From the NCBI RefSeq assembly GCF_943737005.1, contig NZ_CALSFU010000002.1, positions 186,001-250,000 on the forward strand: a stretch of 64,000 nt of DNA, given 5' to 3'. Made by a program: the position numbers and the translations under genes. The first letter of the stretch is position 1. Each line of letters opens with the position of its first letter. Below are positions 38,160-47,515 of this stretch, piece by piece. The stretch comes from Achromobacter sp. Marseille-Q4962. Lineage in GTDB: Bacteria; Pseudomonadota; Gammaproteobacteria; Burkholderiales; Burkholderiaceae_B. A model generated the notes under the pieces. It was given only the letters and a program-made list of their open reading frames with translations. It searched no databases and had not been told where the DNA came from.

Positions 38160-40706
38160 GTGGAATTCATGCTCGATCTCAATCATCCGTTCAGGACGCT
38201 GGCCGTCCGTATCGGCATGGTCCTGTCTGCGTCCGTCTTCATCGCAGGGCGGGCCGCCGTGGCCGCAGACGCCGATCCCGCTGCGGGCAAGCGGTTGATC
38301 CCGCCGTTCGACCCCAGCCTGATCCGGGGCGGCGACAACCTCGACCTCGGCAGCCTGATGTCCGACGAGGGCGGCGGCATGCCGCCTGGCACCTACCGGC
38401 TCGACATCATCGTCAACGGCGACGCCGTGGGCAAGCGCGACATCGCGCTTCGCCAGGTTTCCGGCAAGCACCGCCTCGAACCCTGCCTGTCGCTCGGCAT
38501 GCTGCGCGAATTCGGCCTGTCGAAAGAGGCGCTGGCCAGGCTGTCTGCCGATGGGCAGTCCGGATGCGTGGACCTCTCCCGGCTCGACAACCAGGCGTTG
38601 GCCGACTACGACTCCGGCCGCCTGCTGCTGCGCGTGACGGTGCCGCAAGTCTTTCTCACCCGGAACCGGCGCGGCTACGCCGACGAAAGCCTGTGGGACT
38701 ACGGCGTGAATGCCGCCTTCGTCAACTACCAGGTCAACTGGCGGTCGGACCGCTACGGCGGCCAGAACGTGCGCACGTCGTACCTGGGTTTCAGCAACGG
38801 CGTCAACCTGGGCACCTGGCGCGCGCGCAACGAGTCCAACCTGGTCCACACCCCGCAAGGCACGGAATTCCGCAGCAACCGGACGTTCCTGCAGCATGAC
38901 GTCACCGCGCTGCGCAGCCAGTTCAGCGTGGGCGAGCTGTACTCCGGGGCCGATCTCTTCAACAGCGTGCGCTTTCGCGGCGTGCGCCTCGAGTCCGACG
39001 ACAGCATGCTCGCCGACAGCGAGCGCGGCTACGCGCCCGTGATCCGCGGCGTGGCCGAAACCCATGCCACCGTGGAAGTGCGCCAGAACGGCTACCTGCT
39101 CTACAGCGCCACGGTGCCGCCGGGCCCGTTCGCGCTCAACGAGTTCTTTCCCAGCGGGTCCAACGGCGACATGCACGTGACCGTCATCGAGGCCGACGGA
39201 CGCAAGCGCGAATTCACCCAGGCATTCGCCTCGGTGGCCCTGCTCGTGCGGCGCGGCCATTTCAAATACAGCGCCGAGGCGGGCAAGTACGACTCCCAGG
39301 ACGACCGTCTCTCGTCGCCGAACTTTCTGTCCGCTTCGGCCCTCTACGGCCTGACCGACAACATTTCCGTGGCGGGCGGCTTCCAGGCGTCGGATTCGTA
39401 CTATGCGCTCAACCTGGGCGTGGGCGCCAACACGCCGATCGGCGCGATGTCGCTCGACGCCACGCATTCCCGCAGCCGCATGCTGGGCGAGACGCGGCAG
39501 GGCCAAAGCGTGCGGGCGCTGTACACCAAGACCTTCACCGAGACGGCCACCAACTTCACCCTGGCGGCCTACCGCTACTCCACGCAAGGCTACCGGACGC
39601 TGGACAACCACGTCAGCGAGCTGGCCGCCGCCGGCGACGGCGGCGACCCGCAGCGCTATGCGTCCTCGCTCTCGCGTTCCAAGCTCGACGTCTACGTGAA
39701 CCAGATGCTCGGCACGGGCGGCCGCTGGGGCAACTTCTACCTCAACGCCAGCCAGCAGCGCTACTGGAACGCCACCTCCAGCACCAGCGCCGGCGCAGGG
39801 TACGGCAATAGCTGGCGCGGCATCTCGTACAACCTGTCCTACGCGAGAACGCGCGACCGCTACGGCCGCAGCGGCGAGGCCCGCACGTCCGACACCGTCA
39901 TGCTTTCGCTGTCCATCCCGCTGGGCAAGAGCGCGAGAGCGCCCAGCTTGTACCTCAGCCAGAGCCGCTCCGCAGGCAGCGTCCATTCCAATGCGAGCGT
40001 CAACGGCTACGTGCCGGGCGCGCGCTACACCATGTACTCGCTGCAGGGCGCGCACACTTCGCACGGCAACAACGCGGGCTCGCTGGCCCTGCACTCGGAG
40101 CTGCCCGCGGCGCGCATCGGCGGCACCTACAGCGCGGGCCAGGGGTATCGTTCGCTGAGCCTGCACGGCTCCGGCGCGGTCGTGGCGCACGGCGGCGGCG
40201 TCAATTTCACGCGCGACGTCGGCGAAGGCTTCGTGCTGGTGCGCGTCAAGGGCGTGGAGGGCGTCGGCGTGGGCGACAACCTGCCCACCACCGGCTACAA
40301 CTCCTATGCCATTTACCCGTACATCCAGCCCTACCGCATCAATACCATTCACTTGAAGACCGATGCCGTGGGCGCGGACGTGGAGCTGGACGAACTGGTG
40401 GCGACCGTGGTGCCGCGCCGCGGCGCGATCGTGCAGGCCGATTTCAAGGGATTCGCCGGCCGCCGCGTGCAGATGGATTTCCGCCGCGATCCGCAGACCC
40501 GCCTGCCCCTGGGCGCCATGGTCGAGGACGGCGAGGGCCGGACGGTGGGCATGGTGGATCACCGGGGCCGGGCCCTGCTGCTGCTGGCGGAAGACCAGGG
40601 CCAGCTTTCCGTGAAGTGGGAGGGCGGCGAGTGCCGCGCCCGCTATGCGCTGCCGCCTCGCGATCCCGCCGTCTACTACGACACCGCGACCGTCGCATGT
40701 GAATGA
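38160..40706 (+). CDS. Outer-membrane fimbrial usher (FimD/PapC family)
   Basis: An 848-residue outer-membrane assembly platform, with either GTG 38160 or ATG 38169 as start. After the signal peptide the N-domain shows P-P-G-T-Y-R-L-D-I-I-V-N-G near residue 77. The barrel/plug region carries R-G-Y-A-P-V-I-R-G-V-A near 285, V-R-Q-N-G-Y-L-L-Y near 305 and V-P-P-G-P-F-A-L-N-E. The C-domain has L-P-L-G-A-M-V-E-D near 785. Length and motifs are complete, so it should work. No tip adhesin gene follows; the next gene is a response regulator. Confidence 0.95.
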   Translation: MEFMLDLNHPFRTLAVRIGMVLSASVFIAGRAAVAADADPAAGKRLIPPFDPSLIRGGDNLDLGSLMSDEGGGMPPGTYRLDIIVNGDAVGKRDIALRQVSGKHRLEPCLSLGMLREFGLSKEALARLSADGQSGCVDLSRLDNQALADYDSGRLLLRVTVPQVFLTRNRRGYADESLWDYGVNAAFVNYQVNWRSDRYGGQNVRTSYLGFSNGVNLGTWRARNESNLVHTPQGTEFRSNRTFLQHDVTALRSQFSVGELYSGADLFNSVRFRGVRLESDDSMLADSERGYAPVIRGVAETHATVEVRQNGYLLYSATVPPGPFALNEFFPSGSNGDMHVTVIEADGRKREFTQAFASVALLVRRGHFKYSAEAGKYDSQDDRLSSPNFLSASALYGLTDNISVAGGFQASDSYYALNLGVGANTPIGAMSLDATHSRSRMLGETRQGQSVRALYTKTFTETATNFTLAAYRYSTQGYRTLDNHVSELAAAGDGGDPQRYASSLSRSKLDVYVNQMLGTGGRWGNFYLNASQQRYWNATSSTSAGAGYGNSWRGISYNLSYARTRDRYGRSGEARTSDTVMLSLSIPLGKSARAPSLYLSQSRSAGSVHSNASVNGYVPGARYTMYSLQGAHTSHGNNAGSLALHSELPAARIGGTYSAGQGYRSLSLHGSGAVVAHGGGVNFTRDVGEGFVLVRVKGVEGVGVGDNLPTTGYNSYAIYPYIQPYRINTIHLKTDAVGADVELDELVATVVPRRGAIVQADFKGFAGRRVQMDFRRDPQTRLPLGAMVEDGEGRTVGMVDHRGRALLLLAEDQGQLSVKWEGGECRARYALPPRDPAVYYDTATVACE

Positions 40707-40805
40707 TGCGCGCCGCGCCGCGCCGCAACGTCGCCGCGCCGCCTGCCCGCGGCGCTTGCCGATGCGCGCGGCGCCGTTCGGCTGCTGCGGAACCGGAGTT
40801 CTATA

Positions 40806-41498
40806 ATGAATCAAATAGCAACAGATAAACCAATCGGATCGGAGATGGGTATGGGGCCGCGCATCGTTGTGGTAGACGACCACGCCTTGATCAGGATGGC
40901 CGTCCGCGTGCTGCTCGAGCGGGAGGGCTACCAGATCGTGGCCGAGTGCGACACCGGCGTCGATTGCATGCAGGCCGTGCGCACGCTGGAGCCCGATCTG
41001 GTCATCCTGGACCTGGGCATCCCGAAGCTCGACGGCTTTTCGGTCATTGCCCGGCTGCGGGCGGCCAGGGTGGCCACGCGCGTGCTTATCCTGACTTCCA
41101 ACGATTCACGCAGCCACGCCGTGCGGTGCCTGCAGGCGGGCGCGGCGGGCTTCCTGTGCAAGGACGACAAGCTCGACGAACTGCCCACCGCCGTGAAGGC
41201 GGTACTCTCGGGCTACACGTATTTTCCGCAGGTGGTGGTCAGCCAGTTGTACGAAACCGCCGGCGCGGCGGCCGAGCCGGCCGAGAACGCCAGTGAGATA
41301 TCCAAGCTCAGCGATCGCGAGCTCACCATATTGGGCCTGCTCGCCAAAGGCATGTCCAATCTGGAGATCGCCGAGACGCTGATGATCAGCCACAAGACGG
41401 TGAGCACCTACAAGGTCCGGCTCATGCAGAAGCTGAATACGCCCAACATGGTGTCGCTCATCAAGCTTGCGGAACGCAACGGCATTCCGCTGTCCTAG
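40806..41498 (+). CDS. NarL/LuxR-type response regulator, BvgA/EvgA/RocA1-like
   Basis: A 230-residue two-domain regulator. The receiver domain (18-135) has the acidic pair V-V-V-D-D-H, phospho-acceptor Asp in L-V-I-L-D-L-G-I-P-K-L-D-G near residue 68, Thr in I-L-T-S and Lys in F-L-C-K-D-D. The G-Y-T-Y-F-P linker and the GerE output domain L-S-D-R-E-L-T-I-L with H-K-T-V-S-T-Y-K-V-R-L-M near 200 closely follow BvgA. CGGAG precedes the ATG. It lies just after the usher gene and tail to tail with a BvgS-like kinase, so it is the likely DNA-binding partner controlling these fimbriae. Confidence 0.92.
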   Translation: MNQIATDKPIGSEMGMGPRIVVVDDHALIRMAVRVLLEREGYQIVAECDTGVDCMQAVRTLEPDLVILDLGIPKLDGFSVIARLRAARVATRVLILTSNDSRSHAVRCLQAGAAGFLCKDDKLDELPTAVKAVLSGYTYFPQVVVSQLYETAGAAAEPAENASEISKLSDRELTILGLLAKGMSNLEIAETLMISHKTVSTYKVRLMQKLNTPNMVSLIKLAERNGIPLS

Positions 41499-41540
41499 GG
41501 TGAACTCGCCCTGCAGTTCCACGGCCGGCGGGCCGCATGC

Positions 41541-44500
41541 CTATCCATCCCGGGCAGGGCCATGGCGTCGCTCCGCATCCAGCATGGCGCGGCGCAGTTG
41601 GGGCACGCAGGTGGAATAGAGCTCCGCGGCGGACGGCGCATCGAGGGCGCAGGCGGCCTCCAGCCGCCGACAGGCTTCGATGAGAGTCCGGTCATTGAGC
41701 ATGCGGCCCACGCCCAGGACGCGGTGAGCGTGATGGGCCAGGTTGTCCCTGTCCCGGCGGGCCGCCAGTTCGTCCAGTTTTTCCCGGTCGTCGCGCAGTG
41801 ACGTGAGCAATTGCGCAACCAGGCGCTGGATGATCCCGGGATCGTTGCCGGCAAGGCTCGAGAAGATACTGTCGGATCCGTCAGCGGCGCCGTTATCGGT
41901 TCCGTTATCGGTTCCGCCACCGCCTCGCCCATCGGCTTCGGCGCCGCGTCCGTCTTCCGCCGCCGCGGGCCCGGCGCTCGCCCCGGCGGCGGAGTCGCCG
42001 CCGGACAGCTGCCGCATGCGCGCGCGGAGGTCTTCCAGCCCGATGGGCTTGATGAGGCATTCGTCCATGCCCGCCTCGATGCAGCGCGCGATTTCGTCGC
42101 TTTGCGCATCGGCGGTCAGGCCCAGGATCAGGCAGGCGGCGCGGCCCGCGCTGCGTTCCTGGGCGCGGATGGCGCGGGCCAGTTCGGCGCCCGGCATGCG
42201 GGGCATGCGGCAGTCCGTCACCACCACGTCGTAGTCGTGCCGGTTCCACATGGCCAGCGCCTGCCGGCCGTCCACCGCCGCGTCGGCTTCATGGCCCAGG
42301 AATGCCAACTGCTGGGTCAGCAACTGCCGATGCTCGGGCTGGTCGTCCACGACCAGCACGCGCAGTACGCGTGCCGCCGGCGGTCCCGCGGAGTCCGGAT
42401 CGTGTTCCGGCGTGCCGGGCGCTTCGGGATCGAGCAGGTTCAGGACGAGCGAAATGTCGATGCGCGTGCCCTGGCCGGGCGTGCTGTGGAGTTCGAGCCT
42501 GCCTCCCATCATTTCGCAGAGCGATCGCGAAATGACCAGGCCCAGGCCGGTGCCTCCGCAGGTATCGGCCGGCGTGCGGACCACCTGCTCGAAAGGCTTG
42601 AACAGCCGTTGCCGGTCCTGGGCCGAAATGCCTATGCCTGTGTCGGCCACCATGATGCGCACGGCCATGCGCTCGCTATCCAGGGCTTCGCCGCGCAGGG
42701 CCAGCGTGACCGACCCCTGATCGGTGAACTTGATGGCGTTGCTTACGAGGTTGGAGAGCACCTGCTTCATCCGCGTGGGGTCGACCAGCACGTCGCGGTT
42801 GAGGGCGGCGTCCAGGTCCAGCACCAGGCGCAGCCCCTTCTGGCGCGCCAGGCCCTCGAAGACGCGGGCCACCGATTCGGCCAGCACGCGCAGGTTGGCG
42901 CGGGCGGGGGAGAGGCTCAGCCGGCCGGACTCGATCCGCACGATGTCGAGAATGTCTCCGATCAGCGCCAGCAGGCTTTTCGCGCCGCTGTAGGCGGTTT
43001 CGATGTTGCGCCGGTCTATGGTTCCCGTTTCGGCCTGTCGCAGGGCCAGCTCCAGCGTGCCCAGCACGGCGCTCATCGGCGTGCGGATCTCGTGGCTCAT
43101 GGTGGCAAGGAAAGTGGTTTTGGCCTTGTTGGCCTGGTCGGCCAGGCGCTTGGCCTGCTGCAGGTCGCCGATCAGACGCTCCTGCTCGGCGGCGAGCTGT
43201 TGGTGGGAGGTAATGTCGTGCCAGCCGCAGACCACGCCCACCACCTCGCCCTGCGCGTCGCGGCATGGCGCGATCCAGTGGTCCAGCCAATGCGGCGCGC
43301 CGTTGTATTCGATCAGGCGGTTCTGGCGCACCGGCTCGCCGGTGCGCATGGCCTGCATATAGGCCTCGTGCAGCGCCAGCGCGCCTTCCAGCGTGGCGGG
43401 CGTCTGCTGCACGGTCTTGCCCAACAGTTCCGACGCCGGCGCGCCCAGCGCGGCCTCGTAGCTGCGCGAGCAGAAAATCAGCCGGCCGTCGCGGTCGCGC
43501 GCGTAGATGGGAGGCGAAACCGAATCGCTGAAGATCCGGGCCAGCGTCAATTGGGACAGGAGCGACTGTTCGGCGCGGCGGCGGCGCCGGATCTGCAGGC
43601 GCTGCCGCAGGATGACCGCGAGCAGCAGCGCCGAGGCAAGCCCGGCGGCAAAGATCAGGCCCGTGATGACTTCGCGGAAATCCCCCCAGGTCTGCTTGCC
43701 GATGAGCGGATTGGGCCGCCACTGGCTCAGGATGGCGTTCATCTCTTCGGGGCCGATCTGCTGCAGCACCTTGTCCAGTATCGACCGCAGCTCGGCATCG
43801 CTGCGCCGGACCGCGAAACTCGCGTGGGCGGGTTCCAGGTCGGTGACGCCCGAGATGGCGAGCGTGTCGGCATGGATCTTGGCGACGTAATAGCGCGCCG
43901 CGGGCAGGCCGAGCAGGGCGGCGTCGGCGCTGCCTGCCGCGACGGCCGCCATGGCCGCCTGCGTGGACCCGGACTGGATGACTTCTATGCCGGGATACCG
44001 CCGGGCCAGCTCCTGGATGGCGATATGTCCGCGCGCCAGGACCAGGCGTCCGCCTTGCAGCGCGGACAGCGATGGAATGCGCCGGCTGTCTTTCTTGCGG
44101 GTGACGAGCACGAACGGATCGCTGGTGAAAGGCTGGGTGAAGCGCAGGCGCTCTTCGCGCAGCGGGCTGCTCGTCAGCAGCGACAGGTCGGCTTCGTGGG
44201 TTTCGACCGCTTCGGACATCGCGGCCAGGCTGCCCGCGCGCGAGATATCGAATCGCAGTCCGGTGCGCTGGGTGACGATTTCGAGAATGTCCGTGAGCGC
44301 GCCGTTGAAGTTGCCTTCGCTGTCCAGGAAGGCGGCGGGCGCGAGATCCTGGTTGATGATCAGGCGCACGGAAGGGTGGCGCGCCAGCCAGCTTTTCTCT
44401 TCGCTGGTGAGCGTGGACAGCGGTTCGCGCGGCAGGAACGTGCCGCCGGCCCAGCGCCGGGCGATCCTGTCCAGGCGCTCGCTGCCCATGGCCTGCAGGG

Positions 44501-45284
44501 CGGTGTTCACGATGTCCGCCAGCCGCGCATCATCGCGCCGCAGGGCGAAGGCGAAGCCGCCGGATTCCACGGGAAGATAGCGGTCAACCTTGATGTAGTT
44601 AAAGTAGTTCCTGCCGATGAGATAGCGCGCGGAGAGCGAGTCGCCGAGGTAGAGATCGGCGTTGCCGAAGGCCACGGCGGCGATCGCCTCGGTGGTGTTG
44701 CGGTATTGCGCCACCTGCGCCGCGCCTTGCGCCTGGCGCAGGGCCTCGGGCGTCAGGTAGTCCTGCGCGGTGGCGATCGTGAGGCCGGCCAGGTCGGCCG
44801 GGAATTCGCGTTTGTCCGACTGCCGCCGATAGAGGGCGGGGCGGTCCGGGGCATAGGGCCGGGTCAGCATCACCCCGTCCACGCTGCCTTCGGCATGATT
44901 GGCGCTGGCCAGCAGATCCACCTCGCCGGTTTTCAGCGCCTGCAGGGCCCGTTCCCTGCCGGGCAGTTGCTCGACTTCGATCCGGACGTGCAATTGCTGG
45001 CCGAGCAGGGCGATGACGTCCGCGGAGATGCCCTTGAAGGTCTGTTTGTAGCTGACGTCCAGCGGCGCCAGGTCGGGAGAGTAGGTGCCCAGCACCAGAG
45101 TGCCCTTGGCCCGCAGGTAGCGCCAGTCCTCGGGGGAGAGCTGCGGTTCGCCCGAAACGCGGGCGGGGCTGGCGTCGAGCTGCAGCGGCTTTGCCTCGGG
45201 CGGGGGAGGCTGGGCATGGGTGGGCGGCCCGACGCACAACAGCGCGAGGGCCAGGACGCGGGTCAGTGAGAGAAGACTGGGCAT
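41541..45284 (-). CDS. BvgS/EvgS/RocS1-like unorthodox hybrid sensor kinase
   Basis: A 1247-residue inner-membrane phosphorelay kinase. Order: signal peptide; two periplasmic Venus-flytrap (SBP_bac_3) domains, about 50-270 and 290-525, the second introduced by L-T-S-E-E-K-S-W-L-A-R-H-P; one membrane segment near 545-565; PAS about 590-715; HisKA with S-H-E-I-R-T-P near 755; ATPase with N-A-I-K-F-T-D and G-T-G-L-G-L; receiver with Asp in V-V-T-D-C-R-M-P near 1035; a Gly/Asp linker with G-T-D-N repeats; HPt with H-A-H-R-V-L-G near 1185. All phosphorelay residues are present. It faces the BvgA-like gene tail to tail (42-base gap), unlike the co-directional bvgAS. Confidence 0.95.
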   Translation of the reverse strand: MPSLLSLTRVLALALLCVGPPTHAQPPPPEAKPLQLDASPARVSGEPQLSPEDWRYLRAKGTLVLGTYSPDLAPLDVSYKQTFKGISADVIALLGQQLHVRIEVEQLPGRERALQALKTGEVDLLASANHAEGSVDGVMLTRPYAPDRPALYRRQSDKREFPADLAGLTIATAQDYLTPEALRQAQGAAQVAQYRNTTEAIAAVAFGNADLYLGDSLSARYLIGRNYFNYIKVDRYLPVESGGFAFALRRDDARLADIVNTALQAMGSERLDRIARRWAGGTFLPREPLSTLTSEEKSWLARHPSVRLIINQDLAPAAFLDSEGNFNGALTDILEIVTQRTGLRFDISRAGSLAAMSEAVETHEADLSLLTSSPLREERLRFTQPFTSDPFVLVTRKKDSRRIPSLSALQGGRLVLARGHIAIQELARRYPGIEVIQSGSTQAAMAAVAAGSADAALLGLPAARYYVAKIHADTLAISGVTDLEPAHASFAVRRSDAELRSILDKVLQQIGPEEMNAILSQWRPNPLIGKQTWGDFREVITGLIFAAGLASALLLAVILRQRLQIRRRRRAEQSLLSQLTLARIFSDSVSPPIYARDRDGRLIFCSRSYEAALGAPASELLGKTVQQTPATLEGALALHEAYMQAMRTGEPVRQNRLIEYNGAPHWLDHWIAPCRDAQGEVVGVVCGWHDITSHQQLAAEQERLIGDLQQAKRLADQANKAKTTFLATMSHEIRTPMSAVLGTLELALRQAETGTIDRRNIETAYSGAKSLLALIGDILDIVRIESGRLSLSPARANLRVLAESVARVFEGLARQKGLRLVLDLDAALNRDVLVDPTRMKQVLSNLVSNAIKFTDQGSVTLALRGEALDSERMAVRIMVADTGIGISAQDRQRLFKPFEQVVRTPADTCGGTGLGLVISRSLCEMMGGRLELHSTPGQGTRIDISLVLNLLDPEAPGTPEHDPDSAGPPAARVLRVLVVDDQPEHRQLLTQQLAFLGHEADAAVDGRQALAMWNRHDYDVVVTDCRMPRMPGAELARAIRAQERSAGRAACLILGLTADAQSDEIARCIEAGMDECLIKPIGLEDLRARMRQLSGGDSAAGASAGPAAAEDGRGAEADGRGGGGTDNGTDNGAADGSDSIFSSLAGNDPGIIQRLVAQLLTSLRDDREKLDELAARRDRDNLAHHAHRVLGVGRMLNDRTLIEACRRLEAACALDAPSAAELYSTCVPQLRRAMLDAERRHGPARDG
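41891..41914. repeat. Two perfect 12-bp repeats in the kinase linker
   Basis: CGTTATCGGTTC occurs twice in tandem (41891-41902, 41903-41914). In the kinase frame it encodes a repeated Gly-Thr-Asp-Asn unit between the receiver and HPt domains. Confidence 0.95.
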
Positions 45285-45507
45285 GCGGAAATGGAAGGAA
45301 TCAGGCCGATGGGCGCGGCGGGAAGCGAGGTCCGGTGGCGGCACCGCTGGAAGCGGCCGGCAAGGCGAGGCCCGATTTCCAGGATGCCAGCCGGGCAGCG
45401 TACTACGTAGGGCGCCGGCTGACAGATTCCTCTGAAGGACAGGTCCGGGTGGTCGGGACGTCGAAGGGCGCGGCGGGGTTGCATGCAGGGCGGCAGCCCG
45501 GGAAGCG

Positions 45508-45942
45508 TCAGTCCCAGCTCACGATCAGGCGGGCCGTTCTTCCGGCCGCGCCGGAGGCGCCGGCGGAACCGTTCCCGGAGCCGGAAAGCGCGAGATGCGC
45601 ACCCTCCGCGGCCACGCGATAGCGGCCGTCGGCCGAGGGCGCGATGAGATGGCCGGAGCGGTCGGTGAAGCGCGCGCTGATCGCCTGTCCCGGGGCGGCC
45701 ACGACCTGGACCGTGGTGCCCGTCGTTTCTCGGGACGCGCTGCGGAATTCGACGTCCATCCGCCCCTGGGCGCGGTTCGCGGCGATGGCCGGCGGGGCCA
45801 TTTCCACGCGCATGGGCGGATTCACGATGCGGCCGGTGAACCGGATGACGCCATAGGTGGTTGCGCCCATTGCCGCCGGCGTGGCGACCGACAGGCAAAT
45901 CATGGCGGCGCCGAGGTAGGCGGGGCAAAGTCCGGATCTCAT
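45508..45942 (-). CDS. Small secreted fimbrial-like protein
   Basis: A 144-residue protein with a signal peptide cleaved near A-A-M-G-A-T. The mature start T-Y-G-V-I-R-F-T-G-R-I-V-N-P-P has the rhythm of type-1 pilin N-termini (G-x-I-x-F-x-G-x-I-V), but the pilin Cys is replaced by Pro and no cysteine pair exists. The end A-R-L-I-V-S-W-D is strand-like. AAGGAG precedes the ATG at 45942. It lies inside the fimbrial/regulatory cluster, divergent from the EAL gene, and could be a minor or tip component. This role is inferred. Confidence 0.6.
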   Translation of the reverse strand: MRSGLCPAYLGAAMICLSVATPAAMGATTYGVIRFTGRIVNPPMRVEMAPPAIAANRAQGRMDVEFRSASRETTGTTVQVVAAPGQAISARFTDRSGHLIAPSADGRYRVAAEGAHLALSGSGNGSAGASGAAGRTARLIVSWD

Positions 45943-46001
45943 GATGACGTCTCCTTGTGAAAAAGCAGCTTTTTCTGACGAAATCTTCAGCACTTCTACC
46001 T

Positions 46002-46017
46002 CAGTTATCGGTAACTG
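46002..46017. promoter_or_regulatory. Inverted repeat in the divergent fimbrial-like/EAL gap
   Basis: CAGTTA-TCGG-TAACTG has perfect 6-base arms. It lies 60 bases upstream of the small secreted protein, at the start of an AT-rich island. Confidence 0.55.
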
Positions 46018-46054
46018 CTTACGTGGCTTAAGCCGGGTCCGCGTTTTCTCATAT

Positions 46055-46091
46055 ATCAGATTTATTCCCTCAAATGCCAGATAAATCTGAT
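46055..46091. promoter_or_regulatory. Long inverted repeat in the divergent gap
   Basis: ATCAGATTTAT (46055-46065) and ATAAATCTGAT (46081-46091) are perfect 11-base inverted arms separated by 15 bases. They sit in the only strongly AT-rich part of the gap between divergent genes, and are suited to bind a dimeric regulator or to form a leader hairpin. Confidence 0.65.
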
Positions 46092-46243
46092 GGCGGTGGG
46101 CCGGCCGCGGTCGCTACTCTGTATTCCTCTCCGCGCTGTTTCGTGGCGCGGCCATCCCGGTCCGGCCGCCGGCCAGCGGGCCGAATCGTTGAAATCCGGT
46201 CCTTGCCCAGCGCTTCCCGCCCGGCCCGGCTTCCGCCGGCGCC

Positions 46244-47515
46244 ATGACGCGCATGGCGGGAGCTTCGCCGGCCGCCGTGCCTTCCGTGCCTGCCATGCCC
46301 ATCGATACCTACCGCATACTTGTTGTCGAAGACCATCCCGCCACGCGCGCCCGCGCCGTGGCGTCTTTCCTGCAACTGGGCCGGCATGCCGTCCAGGCGG
46401 CGGCCGACGGCCGCGAAGCCCTGCTACGGCTCGAGCAAGGCGGATTCGACCTCGTGCTCGGCAAGCTGCGGCTGCCCCGCCTGGACGGCGTGCAGCTCAT
46501 CCGCAAGCTGCCGGTGCGCGCGTCCGCGCCGGCGCTGGCGCTCGTCGGCGACGAGCCGCAGCGCATGCTGCGCGGGGCGGCGCACCTGGCCCGCCTGCGC
46601 GGGCTCGGCTTTCTCGGCGTCTTTCCCCGCGTGACCGCCGCATCCGGCGCGAGCATGGTGCTGGGGGCGCTGAGCCACTGGCGCGGCCAGCCGCAGGCGG
46701 AGCGGGCCGTCCTTCCCGGCGAGCCGGACCGCGACGCCCTGGAGCAGGCCCTGGACAGCGGCGCCATCCATGCGCGCTTCCAGCCCAAGCTGTCGTTGCG
46801 GACGAACACCATTTCCTCCGCCGAGGCGCTGGCGCGCTGGCGGCATCCGCGGCATGGCCTGCTGCCGCCCGCCGCGTTCCTGCCCGCGATCGAGCGCGCC
46901 GGCCTCAGCGAGCGCCTGCTGTGGGCCATGCTCGAGCAGTCGCTGGCCGCGCGCAGGCAATGGGCCGCCCAGGGATTCGACATCGGCGTTTCGCTCAACA
47001 TCCACACGCGGCTGCTCGACCAGCCCGATCTGCCCGACCGCCTGCACCGCCACGTAACGGCCCGCGACGTCTCGCCCTCATCCATCTGCTTCGAGCTCAC
47101 CGAAACCAGCGACACCCAGGACGCCGCCAATTACTACGCGGGCGCATGCCGGCTTCGCCTGCTGGGGTTCGGCCTGTCGCAGGACGATTTCAGCCACGGC
47201 TACAGCTCGTTCCATCGCCTGTTGTCCACGCCCTTCACCGAAATGAAGATCGACCGCAGCCTGGTGCGCGGCGCGGCCTCCGATGCCGCGTTCGCGGCGG
47301 CCCTGGAAAGCGTGGTGCAGCTGGGCCGCCGCCTGGGCATGTCGGTAGTGGGGGAGGGCGTGGAGTCCGACGAGCAGATGCAGTTGCTGCGGGAGGCCGG
47401 CTGCGATGCGGTCCAGGGTTATCTGGTGGCCCCGGCGCTGGACCGCGACGAGTTCGGCAGGCTGCTGGACGCCTACCGCGGCGCCTGCCAGCCCACGATG
47501 GCCGAGCACGGCTGA
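46244..47515 (+). CDS. REC-EAL protein, RocR-like cyclic-di-GMP phosphodiesterase
   Basis: A 423-residue protein (a later ATG at 46295 is equally possible). The receiver-like domain (about 22-140) starts R-I-L-V-V-E-D-H, but where the phospho-acceptor Asp should be it reads D-L-V-L-G-K-L-R-L-P, so the Asp is replaced by Lys. The EAL domain (about 165-415) looks active: A-E-A-L-A-R-W, N-I-H, E-L-T-E-T, D-D-F, K-I-D-R, G-E-G-V-E-S-D and V-Q-G-Y-L. Loop 6 is D-D-F-S-H-G-Y instead of D-D-F-G-T-G-Y. The EAL part and the L-G-F-L-G segment closely follow Pseudomonas RocR. It should lower cyclic-di-GMP. Confidence 0.9.
   Translation: MTRMAGASPAAVPSVPAMPIDTYRILVVEDHPATRARAVASFLQLGRHAVQAAADGREALLRLEQGGFDLVLGKLRLPRLDGVQLIRKLPVRASAPALALVGDEPQRMLRGAAHLARLRGLGFLGVFPRVTAASGASMVLGALSHWRGQPQAERAVLPGEPDRDALEQALDSGAIHARFQPKLSLRTNTISSAEALARWRHPRHGLLPPAAFLPAIERAGLSERLLWAMLEQSLAARRQWAAQGFDIGVSLNIHTRLLDQPDLPDRLHRHVTARDVSPSSICFELTETSDTQDAANYYAGACRLRLLGFGLSQDDFSHGYSSFHRLLSTPFTEMKIDRSLVRGAASDAAFAAALESVVQLGRRLGMSVVGEGVESDEQMQLLREAGCDAVQGYLVAPALDRDEFGRLLDAYRGACQPTMAEHG

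Noticed and set aside
37557-40883. Very long open frame (about 1100 codons) on the minus strand opposite the chaperone and usher genes
   Set aside because: Composition is His/Gln/Arg/Ala-rich without any domain. It mirrors real plus-strand genes with full family motifs and reflects high GC at third positions.
41811-45269. Long plus-strand open frame opposite the hybrid kinase
   Set aside because: No recognisable domain and antisense to a kinase with complete catalytic motifs; a GC artefact.
40806-45284. Calling the regulator and kinase bvgA and bvgS themselves
   Set aside because: Domain order is the same, but the convergent layout and the fimbrial and RocR-like neighbours differ from the canonical bvgAS operon. 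A gene name needs a tree.
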